Of a stretch of 18,071 nt of DNA, positions 8,064-14,337 are shown piece after piece; positions within the stretch are counted from its first letter, which is position 1; every line of letters begins with the position of its first letter. A program made the translations under genes and the position numbers. Under the pieces are notes generated by a model. It made no database searches. It saw only the letters and a program-made list of their open reading frames with translations, and was not told the origin of the DNA. Source of the DNA: Bacillota bacterium (GTDB lineage Bacteria > Bacillota > Clostridia > Clostridiales > Clostridiaceae). The DNA is taken from contig JAUZPH010000016.1 in assembly GCA_030706065.1 (NCBI GenBank), positions 1-18,071 on the forward strand, given 5' to 3'.

Positions 8064-8205
8064 AATTGACAATTGACATTTGACAATTGACAATTAATGA
8101 TGAAATTCAGCTTTGCTGAATTTCTCGAATTATTATAAGATTTTTCTTAGCAATGCTAAGAAAAATCATCCTTAATTGTCCATTGTACATTCTCAATTGT
8201 CAATT
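8064..8205 (+). repeat. MITE-like interspersed repeat, copy 1
   Basis: This ~142-bp non-coding element has imperfect terminal inverted repeats of about 40 bp, each built from 7-bp units (AATTGAC AATTGAC ATTTGAC AATTGAC on the left). It encloses two hairpins: GAAATTCAGC/GCTGAATTTC at 8102-8124 and GATTTTTCTTAGC/GCTAAGAAAAATC (13-bp perfect stem) at 8139-8167. The outer 15 bp of the ends are exact reverse complements (TTAATTGACAATTGA). A second copy lies at 11285-11429 in the opposite orientation. No clear target-site duplication and no coding capacity were seen. It fills most of the gap between the MocR gene and yigZ. Confidence 0.85.
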
Positions 8206-8275
8206 AAGTGGAAAATGTTGTTTTCAACACAATTCCTTAACATAACACAATTTATAAAAAAGACAGGTGTAAGAT

Positions 8276-8926
8276 ATGAGTTATAAGACGGTAAAAGAAC
8301 AGGCTTCTGCTGAATACGAGGAAAAGAAATCGGTTTTTATCGGCAGCGTCTGCAGGGTTGAAAGCGAGGAACAGGCCAGGGAATTCATTAACGGTGTCAA
8401 GGTAGCTCACCGTGAGGCCAGGCATAACGTATATGCCTATATTATCGGCAGAAACAGAGAGATCCAACGCTACAGTGACGATGGAGAGCCCCAGGGAACC
8501 GGAGGCATACCGGTGCTGGAGGTAATAAAGCGCAATGAACTCTGTGATACCATTGTGGTGGTAACGAGATATTTTGGAGGGACTCTCCTTGGAGCAGCAG
8601 GATTGGTACGTGCCTATTCAAAGGCCGCTTCCCTTGCGGTGAAAGAGGCAGGAACCTTCCAGAAGGTAAAAGCTGTGCTTTTTAAGTTTAAGATTGATTA
8701 CGATCTCCTTGGGAAGATAGAGTATACTTTCTCAAAGAATGGTTGGCAGCTCGTGAATACGGAATATGCCGATAAGGTACTTTTGAGTATGCTATATGAA
8801 AGCGGGGATGCCGAGAGGATAAAAGCTGGCCTAAAAGAGATGACCTATGGTAAATTCGAGCCGATTTCTGAAGAAGAAGGGGATTATTTCAAGGAAGATG
8901 ATACCATACTTATGGATGTAAAATAA
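8276..8926 (+). CDS. yvyE: YigZ/IMPACT family protein
   Basis: The product is 216 residues, the usual length for this family. The UPF0029/IMPACT N-terminal domain is recognisable from HNVYAYIIG (50-58), SDDGEPQGTGG (67-77) and the highly conserved RYFGGTLLGAAGLVRAY (98-114). The C-terminal ~75 residues fit the smaller ferredoxin-like domain seen in YigZ. In eukaryotes IMPACT inhibits the GCN2 kinase; bacterial members (YigZ, YvyE) have no firmly known function, though an RNA- or ribosome-related role has been proposed. ATG at 8276 follows CAGGTGT at moderate spacing. The gene is separated from MocR by the MITE-like repeat and from yebC by a clear promoter, so it is probably a single-gene unit. 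Confidence 0.93.
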   Translation: MSYKTVKEQASAEYEEKKSVFIGSVCRVESEEQAREFINGVKVAHREARHNVYAYIIGRNREIQRYSDDGEPQGTGGIPVLEVIKRNELCDTIVVVTRYFGGTLLGAAGLVRAYSKAASLAVKEAGTFQKVKAVLFKFKIDYDLLGKIEYTFSKNGWQLVNTEYADKVLLSMLYESGDAERIKAGLKEMTYGKFEPISEEEGDYFKEDDTILMDVK

Positions 8927-8963
8927 TTTTAGACTGAACAGGTGCCGATACTAAATTTCCTTA

Positions 8964-8992
8964 TTGGACTTTTTCAGGTTTTATGTTATAAT
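8964..8992 (+). promoter_or_regulatory. Strong sigma-A promoter of yebC
   Basis: TTGGAC (8964-8969), a 17-bp spacer and a perfect TATAAT (8987-8992) with TGT directly before it (extended -10). It lies about 75 bp upstream of the yebC start codon. This is the best promoter in the window. Confidence 0.8.
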
Positions 8993-9067
8993 ATTTGCGG
9001 ATTTAGTTGAATAAGGAATTTGATTATCTTATAGAATATGAATCGATTTATTGGGAGGAGTATAGAA

Positions 9068-9808
9068 ATGTCCGGACATTCAAAATGGCATAATATCCAA
9101 GCGAAAAAAGGAAAAGCCGATGCCCAGAGGGGAAAGATATTTACAAAAGTCGGCAAGGAGATAGCTCTTGCTGTTAAAAACGGTGGTCCAAACCCCGATA
9201 TAAACTCCAAGCTTAAAGATGTAATTGCAAAGGCCAAGGCAAGCAATATGCCTCAGGATACTATAATCAGAGCTATCAAAAAAGGTTCCGGGGATATGGA
9301 TGGAGTAAATTATGAAGAAATAGTATATGAAGGCTATGGGCCTTCCGGTATAGCAGTTATTGTCAATGTTCTCACCGACAATAAAAACAGGAGCGCAGGC
9401 AATGTAAGACATGCTTTCACCAAACACGGCGGAAATATGGGTTCTACAGGCTGTGTGGCATTCATGTTCCAGGAAAAGGGCGAAATAGTTATTGAGAAAA
9501 ACGATTCCGTGGATGAGGATGAACTCATGATGATGGCGCTGGATGCCGGAGCAGAAGACTTCTCCTCCGAGGATGAAGTATATATAATAACAACTGCAAC
9601 GGAGGATTTCGGTTCAGTAAGAGAAGCTTTAGAGGGTAATAGTCTGGAATTCCTTGAAGCAGATGTGAAGATGATTCCGGATACATATACTCAGATTGAT
9701 GAAGAAACGGCAGTGAGGTTCCAAAAGATGCTGGATGCACTTGAGGATGACGATGACGTTCAGGACGTGTTCCACAACGCTGAGTTCCCAGATGGATGGG
9801 AAGGTTAA
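9068..9808 (+). CDS. yebC: YebC/PmpR family protein
   Basis: The product is 246 residues, the standard length. The family hallmark SGHSKWHNIQAKKGKAD opens the protein, followed by GKIFTKVGKEI and GGPNPDINSKL, then ADAKASNMP-like helices (here AKAKASNMPQDTI), YEGYGPSGIAVIV, DNKNRSAGNVRHAFTKHGG and the acidic C-terminal domain. YebC proteins were long annotated as transcriptional regulators; more recent work links members to translation, in particular through difficult proline-containing stretches. ATG at 9068 is preferred over an in-frame ATG at 9038 because GGGAGGAG lies directly upstream and all family members begin at this point. It has its own promoter and a terminator. In B. subtilis the equivalent gene also lies just upstream of bofC. 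Confidence 0.97.
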   Translation: MSGHSKWHNIQAKKGKADAQRGKIFTKVGKEIALAVKNGGPNPDINSKLKDVIAKAKASNMPQDTIIRAIKKGSGDMDGVNYEEIVYEGYGPSGIAVIVNVLTDNKNRSAGNVRHAFTKHGGNMGSTGCVAFMFQEKGEIVIEKNDSVDEDELMMMALDAGAEDFSSEDEVYIITTATEDFGSVREALEGNSLEFLEADVKMIPDTYTQIDEETAVRFQKMLDALEDDDDVQDVFHNAEFPDGWEG

Positions 9809-9831
9809 GTTTTTTGAACTATTAAGGGGGT

Positions 9832-9856
9832 AGAGGTTTCTGCCTCTTTTTTTGTT
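9832..9856 (+). terminator. Terminator of yebC
   Basis: AGAGG (9832-9836) pairs with CCTCT (9843-9847) around a 6-nt loop, followed by a run of seven further T residues and GTTTTTC. The stem is short, but the T-run is strong and lies about 25 nt past the stop codon. Confidence 0.75.
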
Positions 9857-10040
9857 TTTCTCCTTATTAATTTATGAACAACGCATTTTATGTCGTTTCT
9901 TCATTGAAAAAAATATGTACATTACAGAAGGAATTTAAAGGGCTTTGTAGAATAGGTTTCTTATAATACAATTATTTGAGATATCCTGCTATGAGACAAA
10001 TTAAAGAAAATTTTAATATTACGTATAGGGGGAGAAGAAT

Positions 10041-10325
10041 ATGAAGCTGAAATTTGGACAGATCCGGGACTTGTATAATAATATTTGTATAAAGATAGAG
10101 GAATACGAGGAGGCAATAAAGAAGCTGCTGGATATTACCATGGTGGATTCGAGCAACAAGGGAATTATTGAAGAGGCAGTTTCGAAGGAAAATAACGAGC
10201 CGGTACAGATGCTCATTAACAGGCTTAATGTTCTGTACAGAGATTTAAGCAAGGTCGAAAACAGTGAATTCGAGGCTAATCTCGATGATGGCCTGCTCAG
10301 ATATTTGGAAGGATATGAGGAATAA
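10041..10325 (+). CDS. Hypothetical 94-residue helical protein
   Basis: I do not recognise this protein. It is 94 residues, rich in E, K, L and N, without cysteines other than C16, without signal peptide or membrane segment. Heptad-like spacing of hydrophobic residues at about 5-35 and 55-75 suggests two long amphipathic helices, possibly a helical hairpin or coiled coil; the C-terminus is acidic. ATG at 10041 follows GGGGGAGAAG at good spacing, which supports expression. A TATAAT lies at 9962-9967, but no matching -35 is visible. It sits between yebC and bofC and is followed immediately by the 208-bp palindrome. Being beside bofC it might be sporulation-linked, but that is only context. Confidence 0.65.
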   Translation: MKLKFGQIRDLYNNICIKIEEYEEAIKKLLDITMVDSSNKGIIEEAVSKENNEPVQMLINRLNVLYRDLSKVENSEFEANLDDGLLRYLEGYEE

Positions 10326-10533
10326 GCACTTTCTGCAGATGCGGAAATTTAAACCTTAAGTATTCGCCTGAGAAAATATCGAATCTTCAACGATTTTTCC
10401 GTATGTAAAATTTCATCATATATCGCAACAATAAAATATCCAATCTTCACGGATTTTTATTGTTGCTGATTCAAAAGAAATTTTACATACCGGGCGATAA
10501 ATTAAAATATAAATTTCCGCATCTCTAAAGTGC
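10326..10533. repeat. 208-bp nested palindromic element (possible structured RNA or mobile repeat)
   Basis: Almost the whole intergenic stretch folds on itself. Outer arms are GCACTTT (10326) with AAAGTGC (ending 10533) and GATGCGGAAATTT with AAATTTCCGCATC. Inside, TCGCC pairs with GGCGA, and CGTATGTAAAATTTC pairs with GAAATTTTACATACCG. The innermost hairpin is GCAACAATAAAATATCC, loop AATCTTCAC, GGATTTTTATTGTTGC. The left arm holds an extra hairpin, AAAATATCG, loop AATCTTCAA, CGATTTTT, nearly the same sequence with the closing C-G pair swapped to G-C. The right end runs into a pyrimidine tract (CTTTTCTTTTTT), so it may also end transcription of the upstream gene. It has no coding capacity. 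Confidence 0.8.
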
Positions 10534-10548
10534 CTTTTCTTTTTTATT

Positions 10549-10578
10549 GAATAAAATATGCAAAAAGTGTAAATAATA
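10549..10578 (+). promoter_or_regulatory. Candidate forespore (sigma-G/sigma-F) promoter of bofC
   Basis: GAATA (10549-10553), 18-bp spacer, AATAATA (10572-10578), against the Bacillus sigma-G consensus GHATR-N18-CATWHTA: full -35 match, 6 of 7 at -10. The same bases fit sigma-F partly. It lies about 20 bp upstream of the bofC start. Consensus transfer from Bacillus and AT-rich surroundings make this tentative. Confidence 0.4.
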
Positions 10579-10596
10579 TCACCAAGGAGTGGTATT

Positions 10597-11193
10597 ATGA
10601 AGTTGAAAAAATATGATTATGTTTTTTTGAGCATACTGGTTATTATAATAACCTTTACCGTCAGCTTCAGAAGTGCTGTAAAAATATATGGGGAAGGTTC
10701 CAAAAGCACCAAAAGTGGAACTCAAAATATAGGTAAGCTTACTAGTGGGACAGCCCTTGAGAAAATACTTGCCGATAATACCGTTATATTACTGCAACTT
10801 CAGAAGGATGGAGAGGTTATAAGCACGAAAAAGATATCCGTAGCAGAAATGAAGAGGGATATGACAGGAGAATGTACACTTACAAACCTGAAGAAATATT
10901 ATCTGTCAAGGAATTTTAACTTTCTGAGTGAAGGCAGTGATGGTATAACCTTTATCAAGGAAAGCAAGTGTATTCCTCAGAAATATTACCTTGGCATAAC
11001 GGATGAAGGTTTTGCTGCAATATTCAAGTGTAATAATGAAGGAGTTCTGTTCATTGAGGATAAATTCAATGATGTATCCGACAGGGATGCCGAATCCCTG
11101 CAGGAGACTGACAAAAAAGCACTGGAGAATAATGATTATCAATTTGATACTAAGGATGATGCTCTAGATGCGCTGATGGAGATCTGTTCATAA
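10597..11193 (+). CDS. bofC: BofC-like sporulation protein
   Basis: The product is 198 residues with a basic N-terminus and a hydrophobic segment at about 8-26, so it is membrane-anchored or secreted. The C-terminal half, from KYYLGITDEGFAAIFKCN through the ESLQETDKKAL and DALDALMEI segments, follows the BofC C-terminal domain pattern (YYLGI..G..AI....G.......T.I....L...D...L..G......L...L.). In B. subtilis BofC is a forespore protein that restrains the SpoIVB signalling protease and so delays pro-sigma-K activation. ATG at 10597 follows AAGGAG with 7 nt spacing. Position between yebC and ruvAB is the same as in B. subtilis, which supports the call. Sequence similarity by eye is moderate; similarity outside the C-terminal domain is not obvious. 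Confidence 0.72.
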   Translation: MKLKKYDYVFLSILVIIITFTVSFRSAVKIYGEGSKSTKSGTQNIGKLTSGTALEKILADNTVILLQLQKDGEVISTKKISVAEMKRDMTGECTLTNLKKYYLSRNFNFLSEGSDGITFIKESKCIPQKYYLGITDEGFAAIFKCNNEGVLFIEDKFNDVSDRDAESLQETDKKALENNDYQFDTKDDALDALMEICS

Positions 11194-11226
11194 AACCTTG
11201 GCATGTATTATGCCGAGGTTTTTTTT
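11194..11226 (+). terminator. Terminator of bofC
   Basis: AACCTTGGCAT (11194-11204) and ATGCCGAGGTT (11210-11220) form an 11-bp stem with one G-T pair and a 5-nt loop, starting directly after the stop codon and running into eight T residues. Confidence 0.93.
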
Positions 11227-11284
11227 GCTTGGATTTATGATTGTGATAAAGGATAACGTTGAAAACTACAGTATCTTATTAATA

Positions 11285-11429
11285 AATTGACAATTGAGAA
11301 TGGGCAATGGACAATTAAGGATGATTTTTCTTAGCTTCGCTAAGAAAAATCTTAAGTTTATATTTAAAGAAATTCAGCTTTACTGAATTTCAACCTTAAT
11401 TGTCAATTGTCAAATGTCCATTGTCAATA
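11285..11429 (-). repeat. MITE-like interspersed repeat, copy 2 (inverted relative to copy 1)
   Basis: This ~145-bp element matches the reverse complement of 8064-8205. Its left end (AATTGAC AATTGAG, then AATGGAC AATTAAG GATGAT) equals the right end of copy 1, and its right end reads, on the minus strand, TATTGAC AATGGAC ATTTGAC AATTGAC. The 13-bp-stem hairpin GATTTTTCTTAGC/GCTAAGAAAAATC is at 11323-11351 with loop TTC instead of AAT, and the GAAATTCAG hairpin is at 11369-11391. AATAA flanks both sides closely (11281-11285 and 11430-11434), which might be a duplicated target but could be chance in AT-rich DNA. The remaining part of this ~400-bp gap (11430-11610) holds no gene I can support. 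Confidence 0.85.
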
Positions 11430-11570
11430 AATAAGCTTAAAATATCAACACTATATTAAACGGGATCCGATTAAAATATAGAGCTTGTAAGTCCAAGACA
11501 GTTTTATTATTGAATTATTTATTTGGTGATGGTAAAGTATAATATGATGAAATTTATCGTTTTAAAGATG

Positions 11571-11596
11571 AATTAAAAAAATAAATTTCCGCAGCT
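11571..11596 (+). repeat. Short repeat of the right end of the palindromic element
   Basis: AATTAAAA, two or three A, then ATAAATTTCCGCA and CT, directly upstream of the ruvA ribosome binding site, resembles the right arm of the 208-bp palindrome at 10500-10524. The exact shared core is 13 bp. It may be the remnant of a second copy or chance. Confidence 0.35.
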
Positions 11597-11623
11597 ACAC
11601 GCGTTATATTGGGAGGAAGCTTT

Positions 11624-12214
11624 ATGTATGAATATATAAAGGGCGGTTATAAAGGATTTTACAAGGATTATGCCGTTATTGAAAATGGCGGCATAGGATA
11701 CAAGATTCATGTTCCGGGGAGCACACTGACGAAGCTTCCGAAGATAGATGATGAGGTTATGCTTTATACCTATCATATGGTAAGGGAAGACTTTATCGGA
11801 CTCTATGGATTTATGACAAGAGAAGAGCTTGAAATGTTTATTCAACTCTTGAATATCAATGGCGTGGGAGCAAAGGCTGCCCTTTCAATTCAGTCCATAC
11901 TGGATGTAGACAGAATAAGATATGCTATTGCCACCGGAGATGAAGCTTCACTGACCCGGGCACCGGGAGTTGGAAAAAAGCTTGCTCAGAGAATCATTTT
12001 GGAACTAAAGGACAAGGTTAAGGATGTGAAGGTGGGGGGAGCAGAAACAACCGGAGGAGTGGCGGTAGAGGCCTCCAACTACGGCGAGGCGGTAGAGGCT
12101 TTGATGGCTCTGGGATATTCGGAAAGAGAATGCACAGCGGTATTAAAAAATGTGGATATTAGCGGATCCCTTGAGGTTATCATAAAGAATGCCTTAAGAC
12201 TTCTTATGAATTGA
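11624..12214 (+). CDS. ruvA: Holliday junction branch migration protein RuvA
   Basis: RuvA binds the four arms of Holliday junctions as a tetramer and loads RuvB rings for branch migration in recombination repair. The product is 196 residues, normal length. The OB-fold N-terminal domain runs from MYEYIKGGYKGFYKDYAVI through YHMVREDFIGLYGF. Two helix-hairpin-helix motifs follow: NINGVGAKAALSI at about 78-90 and APGVGKKLAQRII at about 113-125. The flexible linker (about 140-150) leads to the C-terminal RuvB-binding three-helix domain, with EAVEALMALGYSERE. ATG at 11624 follows GGGAGG with 7 nt spacing; an upstream in-frame start at 11609 would overlap that site. A TATAAT at 11538-11543 may be its -10. 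It is the first gene of the ruvAB-queA-tgt-yajC run. Confidence 0.97.
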   Translation: MYEYIKGGYKGFYKDYAVIENGGIGYKIHVPGSTLTKLPKIDDEVMLYTYHMVREDFIGLYGFMTREELEMFIQLLNINGVGAKAALSIQSILDVDRIRYAIATGDEASLTRAPGVGKKLAQRIILELKDKVKDVKVGGAETTGGVAVEASNYGEAVEALMALGYSERECTAVLKNVDISGSLEVIIKNALRLLMN

Positions 12215-12227
12215 GAGGGTTATTGTA

Positions 12228-13265
12228 ATGGATGATGAGAGAATTTTGTCAGCAGAAAACTCAATTGAGGATAACAATGCGGAATTAAGTCTGAGGCCAC
12301 AGAGGCTCAATGAATATATAGGACAGAAAAAAGTAATAGATAAGCTGAGAGTTTTTATTAAAGCAGCCCAAAAACGTAAAGAGGCACTGGATCATGTGCT
12401 TTTATACGGTCCTCCTGGCCTTGGAAAGACAACTTTAGCAAATATAATCGCAAAAGAAATGGGCGGGACTCTTAAGATAACTTCGGGGCCTGCCATTGAA
12501 AGGGCCGGTGACCTGGCTGCCATACTTACAACACTTAATAATAATGATGTGCTTTTCATCGATGAAATACATAGATTAAATAGAAGTGTGGAAGAAATAT
12601 TATATCCGGCTATGGAAGATTATGCCCTGGATATAGTCATCGGAAAAGGCGCATCTGCAAAATCCATCCGGTTGGATCTGCCAAAATTCACTCTGATAGG
12701 TGCCACCACCAGAATCGGCCTCCTGACCTCACCGCTCAGGGACAGATTTGGGGTATTATGCTCCATGGAGTTTTATGAATGTAATGAACTCAAGGAAATC
12801 ATAGTGAGGTCCGCTGAGGTTTTGAGCTGCAGTGTTGAAGAGGAAAGCGCCTTTGAAATTGCCCGAAGGTCCAGAGGAACCCCCAGAATTGCAAACAGGC
12901 TGTTAAAAAGAGTCAGGGATTACTCCCAGGTAAAAGGGGATAAATCTATAATCCTCTCTGATGCGAAAGAGGCACTGGAGCTTCTGGAGGTGGATGAAGA
13001 GGGCTTTGACAGAATAGACAACAGGATTTTGGAGGCAATAATCGACAACTTCTCCGGTGGTCCGGTAGGAATAGAGACACTGGCATATTTTATCGGAGAA
13101 GAATTGGATACCATTGAGGATGTGTATGAACCCTATCTTCTTCAGAAGGGTTTCATAATAAGGACACCCAGGGGAAGGGTGGCTACGGATAAGGCCTATG
13201 CCCATACAAAAAGGAAGAATACCAGAGAAGACACTGAGCAGGTTTCTTTTTTGGGTGAAGAATAA
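12228..13265 (+). CDS. ruvB: Holliday junction branch migration ATPase RuvB
   Basis: RuvB is the AAA+ hexameric motor that pulls DNA through the RuvA-bound Holliday junction. The 345-residue product has Walker A GPPGLGKT at 61-68, Walker B LFIDEIH at 109-115, sensor 1 GATTRIG at 158-164 and the arginine-finger region SPLRDRFG at 168-175. The sensor 2 motif RGTPRIANRLL lies at about 212-222, and a winged-helix DNA-binding C-terminus includes GGPVGIETLA and TPRGRVAT. Start ATG is 13 bp past the ruvA stop, behind GAGAGGGT. The tight spacing implies one transcript with ruvA. Confidence 0.98.
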   Translation: MDDERILSAENSIEDNNAELSLRPQRLNEYIGQKKVIDKLRVFIKAAQKRKEALDHVLLYGPPGLGKTTLANIIAKEMGGTLKITSGPAIERAGDLAAILTTLNNNDVLFIDEIHRLNRSVEEILYPAMEDYALDIVIGKGASAKSIRLDLPKFTLIGATTRIGLLTSPLRDRFGVLCSMEFYECNELKEIIVRSAEVLSCSVEEESAFEIARRSRGTPRIANRLLKRVRDYSQVKGDKSIILSDAKEALELLEVDEEGFDRIDNRILEAIIDNFSGGPVGIETLAYFIGEELDTIEDVYEPYLLQKGFIIRTPRGRVATDKAYAHTKRKNTREDTEQVSFLGEE

Positions 13266-13283
13266 TACAAGAAGTAGGTGTTG

Positions 13284-14312
13284 ATGTTGAGAGTGAGTGA
13301 CTTTAAGTTTGAGCTTCCTGAAGAATTGATAGCTCAACATCCTTTGGAAAACAGGGATGAATCAAGACTCATGGTTTTAGACAGGGAAACAGGAGAGATA
13401 AGCCATGGGATATTTAAGGACATATTAAAATATTTAAATAGCGGAGACTGCCTTGTGTTAAATAATACAAGGGTGATGCCTGCCAGGCTGATAGGAGAGA
13501 AATTGGATTCCGGAGGTAAAATAGAATTTCTGCTGTTGAAAAGAACTGCCGGCAGATGCTGGGAGTGCCTTGCAAAGCCCGGCAAGAGGGCCAAGGTAGG
13601 CAGTGAATTCGTATTTGGAAATGGAATTCTAAAGGCAAGGGTGACGGATATTGTAGAGGAAGGCAACAGGATAGTAGAATTTCAATATGAAGGAATCTTT
13701 GAAGAGATTTTGGATGAATTGGGACAGATGCCGCTGCCTCCATATATAACGGAAACTCTGGAGGATAAGGAAAGGTATCAGACCGTATATTCAAAGACTG
13801 TGGGCTCCGCGGCGGCTCCCACTGCTGGGCTGCATTTCACGAAGGAGCTCTTAAAGAGTTTGGAGGATAAAGGGGTAAGTATAGCATATCTTACACTGCA
13901 TGTAGGGCTTGGCACCTTCAGGCCGGTGAAGGTTGAGGATATTGAAAACCATGCCATGCATTCGGAATTCTATGTTATCGATGAGGAAAATGCTGAAAAG
14001 ATAAATAGATGCAGGGAAAATAAAGGACGTGTGGTTGCTGTAGGAACAACTTCCTGCAGAACTCTGGAGACAGTGGCGGAGGCGGACGGCACCATAAAGC
14101 CCAGGAGCGGCTGGACGGATATCTTCATTTATCCGGGATATACCTTCAAGGTGGTAGATGCTCTGATAACAAATTTCCATCTTCCTGAATCCACTCTTAT
14201 AATGCTGGTCAGTGCCCTGGCCGGCAGGGATAAGGTGATGAGGGCATATGAAACTGCAGTTGCCGAGAGGTACAGATTCTTCAGCTTTGGAGATGCAATG
14301 TTTATAAAATAA
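13284..14312 (+). CDS. queA: S-adenosylmethionine:tRNA ribosyltransferase-isomerase QueA
   Basis: QueA transfers the ribosyl part of SAM to 7-aminomethyl-7-deazaguanine in tRNA, making epoxyqueuosine, the second-last step of queuosine synthesis at position 34 of GUN-anticodon tRNAs. At 342 residues from ATG 13284 it equals the usual length. Family signatures are SDFKFELPEELIAQHP at the start, LVLNNTRVMPARL, WECLAKPGKR, GQMPLPPYI, SAAAPTAGLHFT, LHVGLGTFRPV, VGTTSCRTLE and the C-terminal TNFHLPESTLIMLVSAL. Several in-frame starts (GTG 13278, TTG 13281, ATG 13284, TTG 13287) crowd the AGGTG at 13276-13280; the ATG gives the best match to family length. It precedes tgt, its pathway partner. Confidence 0.97.
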   Translation: MLRVSDFKFELPEELIAQHPLENRDESRLMVLDRETGEISHGIFKDILKYLNSGDCLVLNNTRVMPARLIGEKLDSGGKIEFLLLKRTAGRCWECLAKPGKRAKVGSEFVFGNGILKARVTDIVEEGNRIVEFQYEGIFEEILDELGQMPLPPYITETLEDKERYQTVYSKTVGSAAAPTAGLHFTKELLKSLEDKGVSIAYLTLHVGLGTFRPVKVEDIENHAMHSEFYVIDEENAEKINRCRENKGRVVAVGTTSCRTLETVAEADGTIKPRSGWTDIFIYPGYTFKVVDALITNFHLPESTLIMLVSALAGRDKVMRAYETAVAERYRFFSFGDAMFIK

Positions 14313-14337
14313 GCTTTGACGTAAGGATGTGAAAGAC

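Noticed and set aside
8064..8205. CRISPR array or tandem repeat locus
   Set aside because: The 7-bp units are too short and lack spacers; the arrangement is that of terminal inverted repeats.
9038..9067. Longer YebC start at 9038
   Set aside because: The added residues do not belong to the family, and the GGGAGGAG site clearly serves the ATG at 9068.
9962..9967. TATAAT as promoter of the 94-residue gene
   Set aside because: No acceptable -35 at 15-19 bp upstream in an AT-rich region; not strong enough to list.
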